DNA of 48,399 nucleotides from Clostridiales bacterium PH28_bin88 (GCA_000987045.1 LAKY01000045.1:1-48399), one strand, 5' to 3'. Counted from the stretch's first letter, positions 33,107-43,141 are shown. Notes: generated from the sequence alone by a model not told the origin. Numbers and translations are program-made.

Positions 33107-34430
33107 CGGGTTTCCCGCCGACCCCTGCCTGAAATGTACCCTCTGCGATGTCTATTGCCCGGTACGGAAAGCGACCTTCCGGTTCCCCGGCCCCAAATAC
33201 GTGGGCCCCGGACTGGCCAGGCTGCCGGAGAAGTCACGACTGCTGGACCATACCGCCGGGTGGTGCACCGGCTGCCAGGTGTGCGAGCGGGTCTGCCCCT
33301 CGGGTGTCAAGTCGGCCCACCTGGTCCTTCGGGCCAGGGGGAGGTTGGTTGAACAAAAGGGGCCAACCCTGCGGGATTGGCTCCTGAGCCACCCCGATTG
33401 GTTGGCCAGGGCGGCTGCGACTGTCTCGCCGGCGGTCAACTGGCTCCTACGGGCGCCGGTCACTGTGGCATTACTGGGCACCATAGCGGGGATCGCCCGC
33501 CGGCCCCTGCCTGCCTATGGCGGGAGGTCTTACCGTTCCGTATTCCGGAGCCGGCCGGCCCGTGGGGCGGCCGGCGGGGAGACGGAGAGGAAGGTGGTGC
33601 TGTACGCGGGGTGTTACGCCAGGTATCACCGGCCGGAAATAGCCTGGGCCACCGGGGCGGTCCTGGAAAGGAACGGGGTCCGGGTAGAAATCCCGCCGCA
33701 AGCGTGCTGCGGCGTGCCAGCCTTAACCAACGGGCTGGTGAAAACCGCCCGGAAGTACGCCCGCTTCAACCTGCGGGTCCTCGGCGCCTATGTAGGCCGC
33801 GGGTATGACGTGGTGACTCCCTGCCCCAGTTGCGGGCTGAGTCTCAAACAGGAATACCGGGAATTCTTTCCGTCGGCGGAGGCCGATCTGGTGGCGGCCC
33901 ATACCTGCGATGCCGGGGAGTACCTGATGAGCCTGTACAGCGAAGGGCAACTGGGGACCTCCTTTAACACGGTGTCCCGCGAGGTGGCCTATCATGCGCC
34001 CTGTCACCTGCGCGCCCAGGGGGTCCCGGCCGGGTTCAGCGATTTGCTGCGCATGGTTCCGGGAGTAAAGATAGACATACTGCCGGAACACTGCTGCGGG
34101 TTATCAGGTACTTATGGTTTTAAAAAGGAGAAATATGAACTCTCCATGGCCATTGGCCGGGAACTTTTTCAAGCTGTCAGGTCAACCGGCAAGGGTATGG
34201 TGGTAACCGAGTGCGGGCCCTGCCAGGTGCAAATACAACATGGGACCGGGGTGGATGCCCTGCATCCGGCCATAGTGCTGGCCGAAGCGTACGGCCTGTG
34301 GTCGCTGACCGAACAGCATCCCGGCAGTGATGCCGTGAAAGGGGGTGAACAGTTTGCGGAGTTATGGAATTATACAGGGGGGACCACATTTTCAAGTTCT
34401 TTCCCCCGAACAGGTCCGGGACATCCATAA
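33093..34430 (+). CDS. glpC: anaerobic glycerol-3-phosphate dehydrogenase subunit C (iron-sulfur, CCG-domain)
   Basis: This is the membrane-associated electron-transfer subunit. Two [4Fe-4S] motifs lie near the N-terminus (CLKCTLCDVYCP and CTGCQVCERVCP). Two heterodisulfide-reductase-type CCG domains follow (ACCGVPALTNG with CPSCG; HAPCHLRAQG with CCGLSGTYG). GGGGGAGGTG (33078-33087) places the start at ATG 33093. A longer frame runs back into glpB. The last 26 codons run into the first methyltransferase gene, an unusually long overlap, so the C-terminal tail (about residues 420-445) may not be conserved. Confidence 0.92.
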   Translation: MQERSGFPADPCLKCTLCDVYCPVRKATFRFPGPKYVGPGLARLPEKSRLLDHTAGWCTGCQVCERVCPSGVKSAHLVLRARGRLVEQKGPTLRDWLLSHPDWLARAAATVSPAVNWLLRAPVTVALLGTIAGIARRPLPAYGGRSYRSVFRSRPARGAAGGETERKVVLYAGCYARYHRPEIAWATGAVLERNGVRVEIPPQACCGVPALTNGLVKTARKYARFNLRVLGAYVGRGYDVVTPCPSCGLSLKQEYREFFPSAEADLVAAHTCDAGEYLMSLYSEGQLGTSFNTVSREVAYHAPCHLRAQGVPAGFSDLLRMVPGVKIDILPEHCCGLSGTYGFKKEKYELSMAIGRELFQAVRSTGKGMVVTECGPCQVQIQHGTGVDALHPAIVLAEAYGLWSLTEQHPGSDAVKGGEQFAELWNYTGGTTFSSSFPRTGPGHP

Positions 34431-35724
34431 CGCCACCCTGGAGGTGCTGGAGAGAACCGGTACCGAGGTGTACGACGATGAAGCCCTTGACCTTTTACGC
34501 AAGGGCGGTGCTAAGGTGGACGGGAGCAGGGTGCGGTTCCCGGCCGGCCTGGTGGAGTGGGCAATTGAAGCCGCCCCCTCCCGGATCGCCCTTTACGACA
34601 GGGAGGGAAGTCCGGCCCTGGATCTTTCGGGGTATAACGTATATTTTGGCCCCGGGCCCACCTGCCCGAATATCCTGGACGTTGACACCGGTGAGCGGCG
34701 CCCGGTTAAGAAACAGGACGTGATGGACTACGCCCGCCTTTGCGACCGCCTCTCCCATATAGACTTTGTGATGTCCATGGGCCTCATCTCCGACTGCCCC
34801 ACCGAAGTAAGCGATGTGGAAGAATTCGCCGCCATGGCGCGGAATACCAGAAAACCCATCGTGGCCTGGTCCTGGAACGAGGACGGGGCCCGGGACATCC
34901 TGGACATGGCCCTGGCCTTCCGCGGGGACGTGGAGGAACTGCGAATGAGCCCCTTTTACATTCTTTATGCCGAGCCCACCGCGCCCCTGCGGCACACCCG
35001 GGACGCCGTGAAAAAACTGCTGTTCATGGCGGAACGCGGGTTACCGGTGGTCTACGGGGCGGGCCCCGTGGGGGGAGCCAGTTCCCCCCTCACCATCGCC
35101 GGCATGATAGTCACAGGCAGCTCGGAGGTGTTGAGCGGTCTGGTAATGGCGCAGTTGAAGCGGGAAGGCGCCCCGTTCGTCTACGGGTCGGGCACCGGGC
35201 CCATGGACATGTCCACCATGATGGTGGCTTACGGGGCCCCTGAATTCATGCTGGGACAGGCGGGCATCTGCCAGATGGCCAGGTTTTACGGGCTTCCCAG
35301 CTGGGGATTCGGTGGGTGCGGCGAGGCCAAGGTACCGGACCAGCAGGCCGCGCTGCAGTCAGCTCTCTGGAATACCATGGCCGGGTTGATGGGGGCCAAC
35401 CTGGTACACGACGTGGGTTACCTGGAATCCGCCATGACCGGGTCCATGGAGATGCTGGTAATCAATAACGAGGTCATCGGGATGGTCAAACGGTTGCTGG
35501 AAGGGATCCGGGTTTCACCGGAGGAATTGGCCCTGGACACCATTCACCAGGTGGGGCCAGGGGGTCACTTCCTCGAACAGGGGCGGAAGACCATGGGCGA
35601 CCGAGCGCGCGAACAGGTGAAAGAGATTATGGCGCAATACCGGCCGCAGCCGGTGGACCGGGAGGGATACCTGGACTCTATCCTTTCCAGGGCCCGGAAA
35701 AGGATTGCAACGAATACAAATTGA
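34354..35724 (+). CDS. MttB-family (non-pyrrolysine) quaternary-amine methyltransferase, shortened paralog
   Basis: This protein is expected to transfer a methyl group from a quaternary amine to Co(I) of the partner corrinoid protein. The 456-residue protein shows the family blocks YNVYFGPGPTCPNILD, HIDFVMSMGLISD, GASSPLTIAGMI, PSWGFGGCGEAKVPDQQA and LAQ-type QAGICQMARFYG. There is no in-frame TAG, so pyrrolysine is not used. Compared with the paralog next door it lacks about 27 residues after QVGPGGHFLE. GGGGGTG (34341-34347) fits the TTG at 34354, giving an N-terminus (MRSYG) parallel to the paralog's MRSNY. Substrate unknown. Glycine betaine is the best-known one in the family. Confidence 0.88.
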   Translation: MRSYGIIQGGPHFQVLSPEQVRDIHNATLEVLERTGTEVYDDEALDLLRKGGAKVDGSRVRFPAGLVEWAIEAAPSRIALYDREGSPALDLSGYNVYFGPGPTCPNILDVDTGERRPVKKQDVMDYARLCDRLSHIDFVMSMGLISDCPTEVSDVEEFAAMARNTRKPIVAWSWNEDGARDILDMALAFRGDVEELRMSPFYILYAEPTAPLRHTRDAVKKLLFMAERGLPVVYGAGPVGGASSPLTIAGMIVTGSSEVLSGLVMAQLKREGAPFVYGSGTGPMDMSTMMVAYGAPEFMLGQAGICQMARFYGLPSWGFGGCGEAKVPDQQAALQSALWNTMAGLMGANLVHDVGYLESAMTGSMEMLVINNEVIGMVKRLLEGIRVSPEELALDTIHQVGPGGHFLEQGRKTMGDRAREQVKEIMAQYRPQPVDREGYLDSILSRARKRIATNTN

Positions 35725-35750
35725 TGAAACAGAAAGGGTGTAGGTAAACC

Positions 35751-37208
35751 ATGAGAAGCAATTACTCGGCATTTCAGAGTCCCCAGTTCAGGGTGCTTTC
35801 GGACAGCCAGGTGCGCGAGATCCATGCGGCCGCGTGCCACATTCTGGAGTACACCGGTGTGGTCGTTCACCACGAAGAAGCGGTGGAGATGCTAAAAAAG
35901 GCGGGGGGCTACGTCTCCGGCGGCAACCGGGTCCGGATCCCCGCAGGCCTGGTGGAGTGGGCCATTCGCCAGGCTCCTTCCCGCACAGTCCTTTACAACC
36001 GGGACGGGGAGCCGGCCATGTGGTGTGAAGGCTACAACGTTTACTTCGGTGTGGGATCCGATTGCCCCTACCTCCTGGACCACAACACCGGGGAGCGGCG
36101 GCCCTTCGCCACCCAGGACGTGGCCAACGGCATGACCCTCTGCGATTTCCTGCCCCATATCGACTTTGTCATGTCCATGGGCATCATTTCCGACGTGCCA
36201 AAGGAGGTAACCTACCAGCACGAGTTCGCCGTCATGATTAAGAACACCAAAAAGCCCATGGTGATTACCGCCGCTGACGGGGAATGTCTCAACGACATCA
36301 TCGACATGGCCGCCGCCGTGGTGGGCGGCCGCCAGGCCTTGAGCAGCCGGCCGCTGTTTTGCCTGTACGATGAGCCCAGTTCCCCCTTGCAGCACTCCTT
36401 CACGGCTATCGAGAAACTGTTCATCATGGCGGAAAACAACCTGCCGGTGAACTATTCTCCCGGCGCCATGGCCGGGGCGACCTGCCCGGTGACCATGGCG
36501 GGCGCCATCGCCCAGGCTGCGGCGGAGATCCTTAGCGGACTGGTAATCCACCAGTTGCGGAAACCGGGAGCCCCCTTTGTATTCGGGGCGGGGATGTCTC
36601 CCATCGACATGTCCAGCACACAGCCCACCTACTCGGCGCCGGAAGCCATACTGGCCCAGGCCGGGCTGTGCGACCTGGCCCACCATTATAACCTGCCTAC
36701 CTGGGGCTTTGGCGGCTGCAGCTCCTCCAAGGTCGCCGACCAGCAGGCGTCCATTGAAGCCGCGACCTACAACCTGATGTCGGCCATGATGGGATGCAAT
36801 ATCGTGCATGACGTGGCCTACCTGGAGTTTGGCAAGACCAATTCCTTCGAGATGCTGGTCATCAACAACGAGATCATCGGGCAGGTCAAGCGCATCATGG
36901 GCGGTATCACGGTGGACCGGGAGCACCTGGCCCTGGACGCTATTCACCGGGTGGGCCCCGGGGGCCACTTCCTGGGTGACGAGCACACCTTCAAGCACTT
37001 TCGTGAAAACTGGCAGCCCAAGCTGACCGACCGGCGCACCTATGAAGCCTGGGCGGAGGACGGCAAAAAGACCATGGGGGACCGGGCTAAAGAGTACGTC
37101 AATTTCATCCTGGAGAACCACCGGCCCCAAGCCCTGCCGGAAAGCGTCGTGTGCGAACTGGACGGCATCCTGGCCTCTGTGGAGAAAAGATACGCCCAGC
37201 GGGGCTAA
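35751..37208 (+). CDS. MttB-family (non-pyrrolysine) quaternary-amine methyltransferase
   Basis: The 485-residue protein is the full-length member of the pair, homologous to the glycine betaine methyltransferase MtgB and to proline-betaine and carnitine enzymes of acetogens. Matching blocks include NVYFGVGSDCPYLLDHN, HIDFVMSMGIISDVP, GATCPVTMAGAIAQA, PTWGFGGCSSSKVADQQA and AIHRVGPGGHFLGDEHTF. The HTFKHFRENW segment missing from its neighbour is present. No internal TAG. The ATG follows AAAGGGTGTAGG. It is 27 bp from the upstream paralog. Two paralogs together suggest either two substrates or successive methyl removals from one substrate. Confidence 0.9.
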   Translation: MRSNYSAFQSPQFRVLSDSQVREIHAAACHILEYTGVVVHHEEAVEMLKKAGGYVSGGNRVRIPAGLVEWAIRQAPSRTVLYNRDGEPAMWCEGYNVYFGVGSDCPYLLDHNTGERRPFATQDVANGMTLCDFLPHIDFVMSMGIISDVPKEVTYQHEFAVMIKNTKKPMVITAADGECLNDIIDMAAAVVGGRQALSSRPLFCLYDEPSSPLQHSFTAIEKLFIMAENNLPVNYSPGAMAGATCPVTMAGAIAQAAAEILSGLVIHQLRKPGAPFVFGAGMSPIDMSSTQPTYSAPEAILAQAGLCDLAHHYNLPTWGFGGCSSSKVADQQASIEAATYNLMSAMMGCNIVHDVAYLEFGKTNSFEMLVINNEIIGQVKRIMGGITVDREHLALDAIHRVGPGGHFLGDEHTFKHFRENWQPKLTDRRTYEAWAEDGKKTMGDRAKEYVNFILENHRPQALPESVVCELDGILASVEKRYAQRG

Positions 37209-37238
37209 CAGCTTGACAGCGGATTGGAGTGACATACT

Positions 37239-38432
37239 TTGCAGTTAAAGGACATGTACTTTGACACCCTGGCGGTGCGGGCGGGCCAGGAAAACTACGA
37301 CCCGGTGACGGGAGCCATCGCTACCCCCATCTACCAGACTACCAACTACGCCGTGGCTAACGTGGACGAGGGGGCTGCCCGTTGTGTTGACCTGGAGGCG
37401 GGCTACATCTACACCCGCCTCTGGAACCCCACCCAGAAGGCGCTGGAAGAAAAAGTCGCCGCCCTGGAGGGAGGGGAGGCGGCGCTGGCCACCGGCTCCG
37501 GGGTGGCGGCTATCACCGCCTTCTTTACGGAGGTCTTAAAATCGGGGGATCACGTCGTCTCGGATGGTACGGTCTACAGCGCTACCCAGTACTTTTTCTC
37601 GGAGATCCTGCCCAAGTTCGGCGTGGAAGTCACTTTTGTGGACACCTCCAACCCCGGTAACGTGGAACAAGCCATCAGGCAGAACACCAGGGTGATTTAT
37701 TTCGAGACTCCCGCCAACCCCACCATCAAGCTGGTTGATATCGCCAAGGTGGTTGAAATCGCCAAGGGACACGGGATCATGACAGCGGTGGACAGTACCT
37801 TTGCTTCACCCTACTTGCAACGGCCGCTCTCTGTGGGCGTCGACGTGGTCATCCATGCCGCTACCAAGTACCTCGGCGGCCATGGGGATGTCCAGGGTGG
37901 CGTTGTGATCGGTAAAAAAGACTTGATCATGAAGATTAGGGAAGGTACCCTGAAGAATATGGGCGGCATTATCGATCCATTCGCCGCCTGGCTGATCATC
38001 CGGGGGATCAAGACGCTGGCAATCCGGATGGAAAAGCACTGCGCCAACGCCATGGCGGTGGCCCGCTACCTGGAAGCACACCCCAAAGTGGACCGGGTAT
38101 ACTACCCGGGGCTGCCCTCCCATCCCCAGCACGAACTGGCCAAGCGACAGATGTCCGGGTTCGGCGGGATGATCGCCTTCGAGGTGAAGGGCGGCCTGGA
38201 GGCGGGTAAGACCCTGCTCAACAGCGTGAGGCTTTGCCGCCTGGCGGTAAGCCTGGGGGACGCGGATACCCTGATCCAGCACGCCGCCTCCATGACCCAC
38301 GTGCTGGTACCGCGGGAGGAAAGGCTGAAGGCCGGGATTACCGACGGGCTGATCCGGCTGTCCGTGGGTATTGAGGACCACCGGGACATCGTCGCCGACC
38401 TGGAGCAGGCCTTTAAGCAGGTGTGCTGCTAG
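37239..38432 (+). CDS. Cys/Met-metabolism PLP enzyme (methionine gamma-lyase / O-substituted homoserine type)
   Basis: This trans-sulfuration family enzyme performs gamma- or beta-elimination or replacement on homoserine- or cysteine-derived amino acids. The 397-residue protein has YTRLWNPTQKALEEKVAALEGG, SGVAAI, AVDSTFASPYLQRPL and the PLP lysine in HAATKYLGGHGDVQGG, with the C-terminal LIRLSVGIEDHRDIVADLEQAF. At the position of the active-site Cys of classical methionine gamma-lyases (YGCT) it has YSAT, so simple methionine lyase activity is doubtful. The TTG start follows GGAGTG. It sits between the methyltransferases and glycerol kinase, so it probably acts on the same compound or its product. 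Confidence 0.85.
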   Translation: MQLKDMYFDTLAVRAGQENYDPVTGAIATPIYQTTNYAVANVDEGAARCVDLEAGYIYTRLWNPTQKALEEKVAALEGGEAALATGSGVAAITAFFTEVLKSGDHVVSDGTVYSATQYFFSEILPKFGVEVTFVDTSNPGNVEQAIRQNTRVIYFETPANPTIKLVDIAKVVEIAKGHGIMTAVDSTFASPYLQRPLSVGVDVVIHAATKYLGGHGDVQGGVVIGKKDLIMKIREGTLKNMGGIIDPFAAWLIIRGIKTLAIRMEKHCANAMAVARYLEAHPKVDRVYYPGLPSHPQHELAKRQMSGFGGMIAFEVKGGLEAGKTLLNSVRLCRLAVSLGDADTLIQHAASMTHVLVPREERLKAGITDGLIRLSVGIEDHRDIVADLEQAFKQVCC

Positions 38433-38442
38433 CGAGACGACA

Positions 38443-38486
38443 GGTTTAAGCGCTTAGCTTCTAGTATCCAGCATCAAGCTTCAAAA
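38443..38486. repeat. short heptad arm
   Basis: A single arm of 7-bp units (AGCTTCT/AGTATCC/AGCATCA/AGCTTCA, 38456-38483) lies in the 67-bp gap before glpK. It is in the style of the other heptad arms but has no core or partner arm. Confidence 0.5.
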
Positions 38487-38496
38487 AGGGGGGTAA

Positions 38497-39996
<1,500 letters not shown>

Positions 39997-40031
39997 AGCC
40001 AATAAAAGCAAGTTAAAAGGAGGAAAAACTG

Positions 40032-40664
40032 ATGTCAGATTTCCAGAATCTCGCTCAAGCGGTGATCGGCGCCAACCAACAAGGGGTCAAAGAAATTACC
40101 AGGTCTATGATTGACGGCGGGGTGGATCCCGTCCGGATTATCAATGAAGGGCTCATCCCGGGGATGAACGTGGTGGGAGTTCGGTTCAAAGCCGGAGACA
40201 TGTTCGTGCCTGAAGTAATGATGTCCGCCAAGGCCATGAGCGTTGGTATCGAAATGGTGAAACCCCTCATCGCTGAAGGCGATATGCCTTCTCAGGGCAC
40301 GGTGGTCATGGGCACGGTCAAGGGCGACCTCCATGACATCGGCAAGAACCTGGTGATCATGATGCTGGAAAGCGCCGGCTTCAAGGTGATCGACCTGGGT
40401 GTGGATGTGCCCGCCGATACCTTTGTCAAGGCGGTCAAGGAGCACCGTGCCCAGATCGTCGGGCTGTCGGCCTTGCTGACCACCACCATGCTGGCGATGA
40501 AGGCCACCCTGGAAACCTTAAGGCAGGAAGGGGTTACGGACAGGGTTAAAGTGATTGTCGGCGGGGCGCCGGTATCCCAGGAATTTGCCGACCAGATCGG
40601 CGCCGACGGGTACGCGCCGGACGCCGCGGCGGCGGCGGAGCTTTGCAGGGCACTGGTCAGCTAA
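40032..40664 (+). CDS. corrinoid protein (MttC/MtgC-type methyl carrier)
   Basis: This cobalamin-binding shuttle takes the methyl group from the MttB-type enzymes and hands it to the methyl-THF transferase. The 210-residue protein has a helical N-terminal cap (about 1-85, IINEGLIPGMNVVGVRFKAGDMFVPE) and a Rossmann-like B12 domain. That domain has the DxHxxG cobalt-ligand motif in VKGDLHDIGKNLV, then SALLTTTM and GGAPVSQEFADQIGADGYA. AAAGGAGG precedes the ATG. No corrinoid-reactivating ferredoxin (RamA-type) gene is present in the window. Confidence 0.95.
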   Translation: MSDFQNLAQAVIGANQQGVKEITRSMIDGGVDPVRIINEGLIPGMNVVGVRFKAGDMFVPEVMMSAKAMSVGIEMVKPLIAEGDMPSQGTVVMGTVKGDLHDIGKNLVIMMLESAGFKVIDLGVDVPADTFVKAVKEHRAQIVGLSALLTTTMLAMKATLETLRQEGVTDRVKVIVGGAPVSQEFADQIGADGYAPDAAAAAELCRALVS

Positions 40665-40700
40665 TCCGGTTTTCAAGCTTTCAAGCAGGGGGTAAAATAA

Positions 40701-41498
40701 ATGCTTATAGTAGGGGAGCTTATCAACACCAGCAGGAAGGCCGTCAAATCCGCGGTGGAAAACAGGGATGCTTCCTTCATTCAGCGGATCGCGCGGGAAC
40801 AGGTAGAGGCGGGAGCGCAGTATGTGGACGTCAACTGTGGGACCATGGTCTTCAATGAGGCGGAGACCATAGAGTGGCTGGTCAATACCATCCAGGAAGC
40901 CGTACAGGTTCCGCTCTGCATAGACAGCCCAAACCCCAAGGCCATTGAGATAGGGCTGGCCGCTGCCCGCCACGGCCAACCCATGGTGAACTCCATCACG
41001 GCGGAGAGGCAGCGGTACGAGGAAATCTTGCCCCTTGTCCAAAAATATCAGGCCAAGGTAGTAGCCCTCTGCATGGATGATCAGGGTATGCCGGAAACGG
41101 CTGATGACAGGATGCGCATCGTGAGAAACCTCGTGCAAAACCTGACAGCGGCTGGGGTTTCCGAAGAAGACATCTACTTCGACCCCCTCGTCAAGCCCGT
41201 CAGCACGGGGGACAGGTTTGGCCTGGAAGTGCTGGACACTTTAAGGATGATCAGCACCGAATTCCCTCGGGCCCATAAGATCTGCGGTTTGAGCAATATC
41301 TCTTTCGGTCTCCCAAACCGTAAGATCCTAAACCAGGCGTTCATGATCCAGACCATGGCTATGGGAATGGACGCCTACATCCTGGACCCGCTGGACAAGG
41401 GTATGATGGGCTTTCTTTGCGCCTCCAGGGCACTCCTCGGACAGGACGGGTACTGCATGGATTACCTGACGGCCCACCGGAAAGGTTTGTACGACTGA
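40701..41498 (+). CDS. methylcorrinoid:tetrahydrofolate methyltransferase (MtgA-type)
   Basis: This pterin-binding TIM-barrel enzyme transfers the methyl group from the corrinoid protein to tetrahydrofolate, feeding the Wood-Ljungdahl methyl branch. The 265-residue protein shows LIVGELINTSR, QVEAGAQYVDVNCGT, PLCIDSPNPKAIE, MVNSITAER and GLSNISFGLPNRKILNQAFM, diagnostic of the AcsE/MtgA group. GGGGG precedes the ATG by 8 nt. It is the last gene of the island operon. The IS605-like relic begins within 15 bp of its stop. Confidence 0.94.
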   Translation: MLIVGELINTSRKAVKSAVENRDASFIQRIAREQVEAGAQYVDVNCGTMVFNEAETIEWLVNTIQEAVQVPLCIDSPNPKAIEIGLAAARHGQPMVNSITAERQRYEEILPLVQKYQAKVVALCMDDQGMPETADDRMRIVRNLVQNLTAAGVSEEDIYFDPLVKPVSTGDRFGLEVLDTLRMISTEFPRAHKICGLSNISFGLPNRKILNQAFMIQTMAMGMDAYILDPLDKGMMGFLCASRALLGQDGYCMDYLTAHRKGLYD

Positions 41499-41504
41499 AC
41501 GACC

Positions 41505-41640
41505 ACAGACATACCCCCGACTTCAGTCGGGGGTAATTGAACAATTCTACCGAATTCAACAACCCCCGTTTTTAAACGGAGGTAAACTCAGATGCTAAAG
41601 CTTTCCGTCTGAACGCTTCAGGTTATAAAAGACCCGCGCT
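41505..41640 (-). mobile_element. second tnpB-less IS605-type right end (omega-RNA-like)
   Basis: On the - strand this has the same order as the 1.7-kb relic. The CGGAAAGCTTTAGCAT block (41562-41607 overall, with TTTAAAAACGGGGGT) is followed by a terminal hairpin CCCCCGACT-TC-AGTCGGGGG (41514-41533 on the + strand). No coding remnant is visible. It sits directly after the island operon, marking its right boundary, and may act as a terminator for it. Confidence 0.55.
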
Positions 41641-41671
41641 TGGGGTAATCTAACTGCGGAGGTGATCGGGC

Positions 41672-41827
41672 ATGGCAGAGATCAGGTGTTACGTGGATAG
41701 TTGCGAGCACTGGGGTAACCAGATGTGCCAGGCCCAGGCCATAGAAGTACGCAGTGAGGACGAACAGAAAACTCCCAAGCGTTCGGATCACACCATGTGC
41801 GCGACATTCAAACCGCCCGGGACGTAA
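41672..41827 (+). CDS. DUF1540 miniprotein
   Basis: The 51-residue protein (MAEIRCYVDSCEHWGNQMCQ onwards) has four Cys in the DUF1540 spacing: C-x4-C-x7-C in the first half and one in MCATFKPP near the end. GCGGAGGTGATC precedes the ATG. The family is common in Clostridia and probably binds a metal. Function unknown. A related miniprotein lies 200 bp downstream. Confidence 0.8.
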   Translation: MAEIRCYVDSCEHWGNQMCQAQAIEVRSEDEQKTPKRSDHTMCATFKPPGT

Positions 41828-41929
41828 GCGTGAAAACGATCTCGTCTCTTGTATCTTGTCTTTCGCTCGTCTAAACTCACCGCTTCCGGGCCAAGATAGG
41901 AACTAGAGGAACCCGAGGCAGGGGTTCAG

Positions 41930-42017
41930 AAGCAAGAAAGCAGCAAGTAAAAGAAATTGGCCGAGCCAATTTCCACAAGAAATCCTGCCTCTTGCATCTT
42001 GCTTCCTGCTTCTTGCA
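41930..42017. repeat. heptad-arm inverted repeat between the DUF1540 genes
   Basis: The left arm (AGAAGCA/AGAAAGC/AGCAAGT) and right arm (41988-42017, CTTGCAT/CTTGCTT/CCTGCTT/CTTGC) are reverse complements. The centre is a perfect GAAATTGGC-CGA-GCCAATTTC hairpin (41953-41973) rather than the GACCCC core. Confidence 0.7.
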
Positions 42018-42031
42018 AAGGAGGTGGCAAC

Positions 42032-42184
42032 GTGGCCGGTATCAAGTGCCTAGTCGAGGAGTGCGTCTACCAGGAGGGCAGCCAGTGTACCGCTGATGCC
42101 ATCGAGGTCCGCTCCAGCGGCAAAGACCGGGTGGTGGAAACTTCGGAAGGCAGCCAGTGCGAGACCTTCAGGCCCCGCGTATAA
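42032..42184 (+). CDS. DUF1540 miniprotein
   Basis: The 50-residue protein starts at GTG behind AAAGGAGGTGG and reads AGIKCLVEECVYQEGSQC in its first half. It has the same Cys pattern as the miniprotein at 41672 and shares AIEVRS with it, so the two are paralogs. An upstream in-frame ATG at 41957 falls inside the heptad repeat and is not the start. A strong terminator follows. Confidence 0.82.
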   Translation: MAGIKCLVEECVYQEGSQCTADAIEVRSSGKDRVVETSEGSQCETFRPRV

Positions 42185-42191
42185 CGTCAGT

Positions 42192-42226
42192 AGAAGCCTC
42201 CTACCAAACGAGGCTTCTCTTTTTTC
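42192..42226 (+). terminator. intrinsic terminator before tal
   Basis: AGAAGCCTC (42192-42200) and GAGGCTTCT (42210-42218) form a perfect 9-bp stem with a 9-nt loop, followed by CTTTTTTCT. Confidence 0.9.
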
Positions 42227-42313
42227 TCTATTTTATGAAGGATAATGTCGTTGAGCGGCGAAATACTAGTAACATATGTTGGTAAAGTTTCTCAACCCGG
42301 GAGGTGGGGCGTT

Positions 42314-42961
42314 TTGCGCCTGTTTATCGATACCGCCAACATTGATGAGATTCGTGAAGCCAGTGAACTGGGGGTAATCTCGGGGGTCACCACCAACCCT
42401 TCCCTGATTGCCAGGGAGGGAAGGAACTTCCGCCAGGTGGTGCAGGAGATCTGCGCCATTGTGGATGGGCCCGTCAGCGCGGAAGCCATCAGCCTGAAGG
42501 CGGCGGAGATGGTGCCGGAGGCGGAGGATTTGGCCGCCATCCACAAAAACGTGGTCGTCAAGATTCCCATGACCGCGGAAGGGCTTAAAGCGGTAAAGGT
42601 CTTGAAATCCAAAGGGATCAGGACCAACGTCACCCTGGTGTTTTCCGCCAACCAGGCGCTCCTGGCGGCGCGGGCGGGAGCCACTTACGTCAGTCCCTTT
42701 GTGGGACGCCTGGACGACGTGGGGCAGGATGGCCTGGCACTGGTGTCGGAGATCGCCCAGATTTACGCCCAGCACGGCATTGACACGGAAATCATCGCCG
42801 CCAGCATTCGCCATCCCCTGCACGTGACCGAAGCTGCCAAGCTGGGGGCTGACATTGCCACTGTCCCGTACAAGGTGCTCATGCAGATGACCGGGCACCC
42901 CCTCACCGACGTGGGTATTGACAAATTTTTACAGGACTGGGAGACGGTAAAAGGAAGATAA
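42314..42961 (+). CDS. tal: transaldolase, small (TalC/FSA) type
   Basis: This enzyme transfers dihydroxyacetone units in the non-oxidative pentose phosphate pathway. The 215-residue protein has [31 protein letters not shown], the Schiff-base lysine in [32 protein letters not shown] and [22 protein letters not shown] is well placed for the TTG at 42314. The in-frame ATG at 42245 would add 23 unrelated residues. It is followed by glpX and rho, as in the Bacillus locus. Confidence 0.93.
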   Translation: MRLFIDTANIDEIREASELGVISGVTTNPSLIAREGRNFRQVVQEICAIVDGPVSAEAISLKAAEMVPEAEDLAAIHKNVVVKIPMTAEGLKAVKVLKSKGIRTNVTLVFSANQALLAARAGATYVSPFVGRLDDVGQDGLALVSEIAQIYAQHGIDTEIIAASIRHPLHVTEAAKLGADIATVPYKVLMQMTGHPLTDVGIDKFLQDWETVKGR

Positions 42962-43141
42962 AAGGCACGAGAGAGACGCGGCGGCAGCACCCGGCGCGTA
43001 ATTTTTTTTCAAGGCCGGCAGGAAGTAAGGGCAAAAGAGCCAATTATTTCAGAAAAACATGAAAGCCTGTTCGAAGGTTGCGAGATTGAAGCAGTGTTTG
43101 GCTGAAACCAAGTTGAGGTTATACTATTGGAGGTATTGACA

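Noticed and set aside
34354..37208. Pyrrolysine in the MttB-type genes
   Set aside because: Neither gene has an in-frame TAG inside the family region, and no pyl genes are present. These are non-pyrrolysine members.
35892..37235. 447-codon open frame on the - strand across the second methyltransferase gene
   Set aside because: It is antisense to a conserved gene, lacks a ribosome site and has no recognisable domain.
43000..43141. Promoter TTGGCT-N16-TATACT before glpX
   Set aside because: Spacing is short and the start point would fall inside the ribosome site, so it was not listed as a feature.
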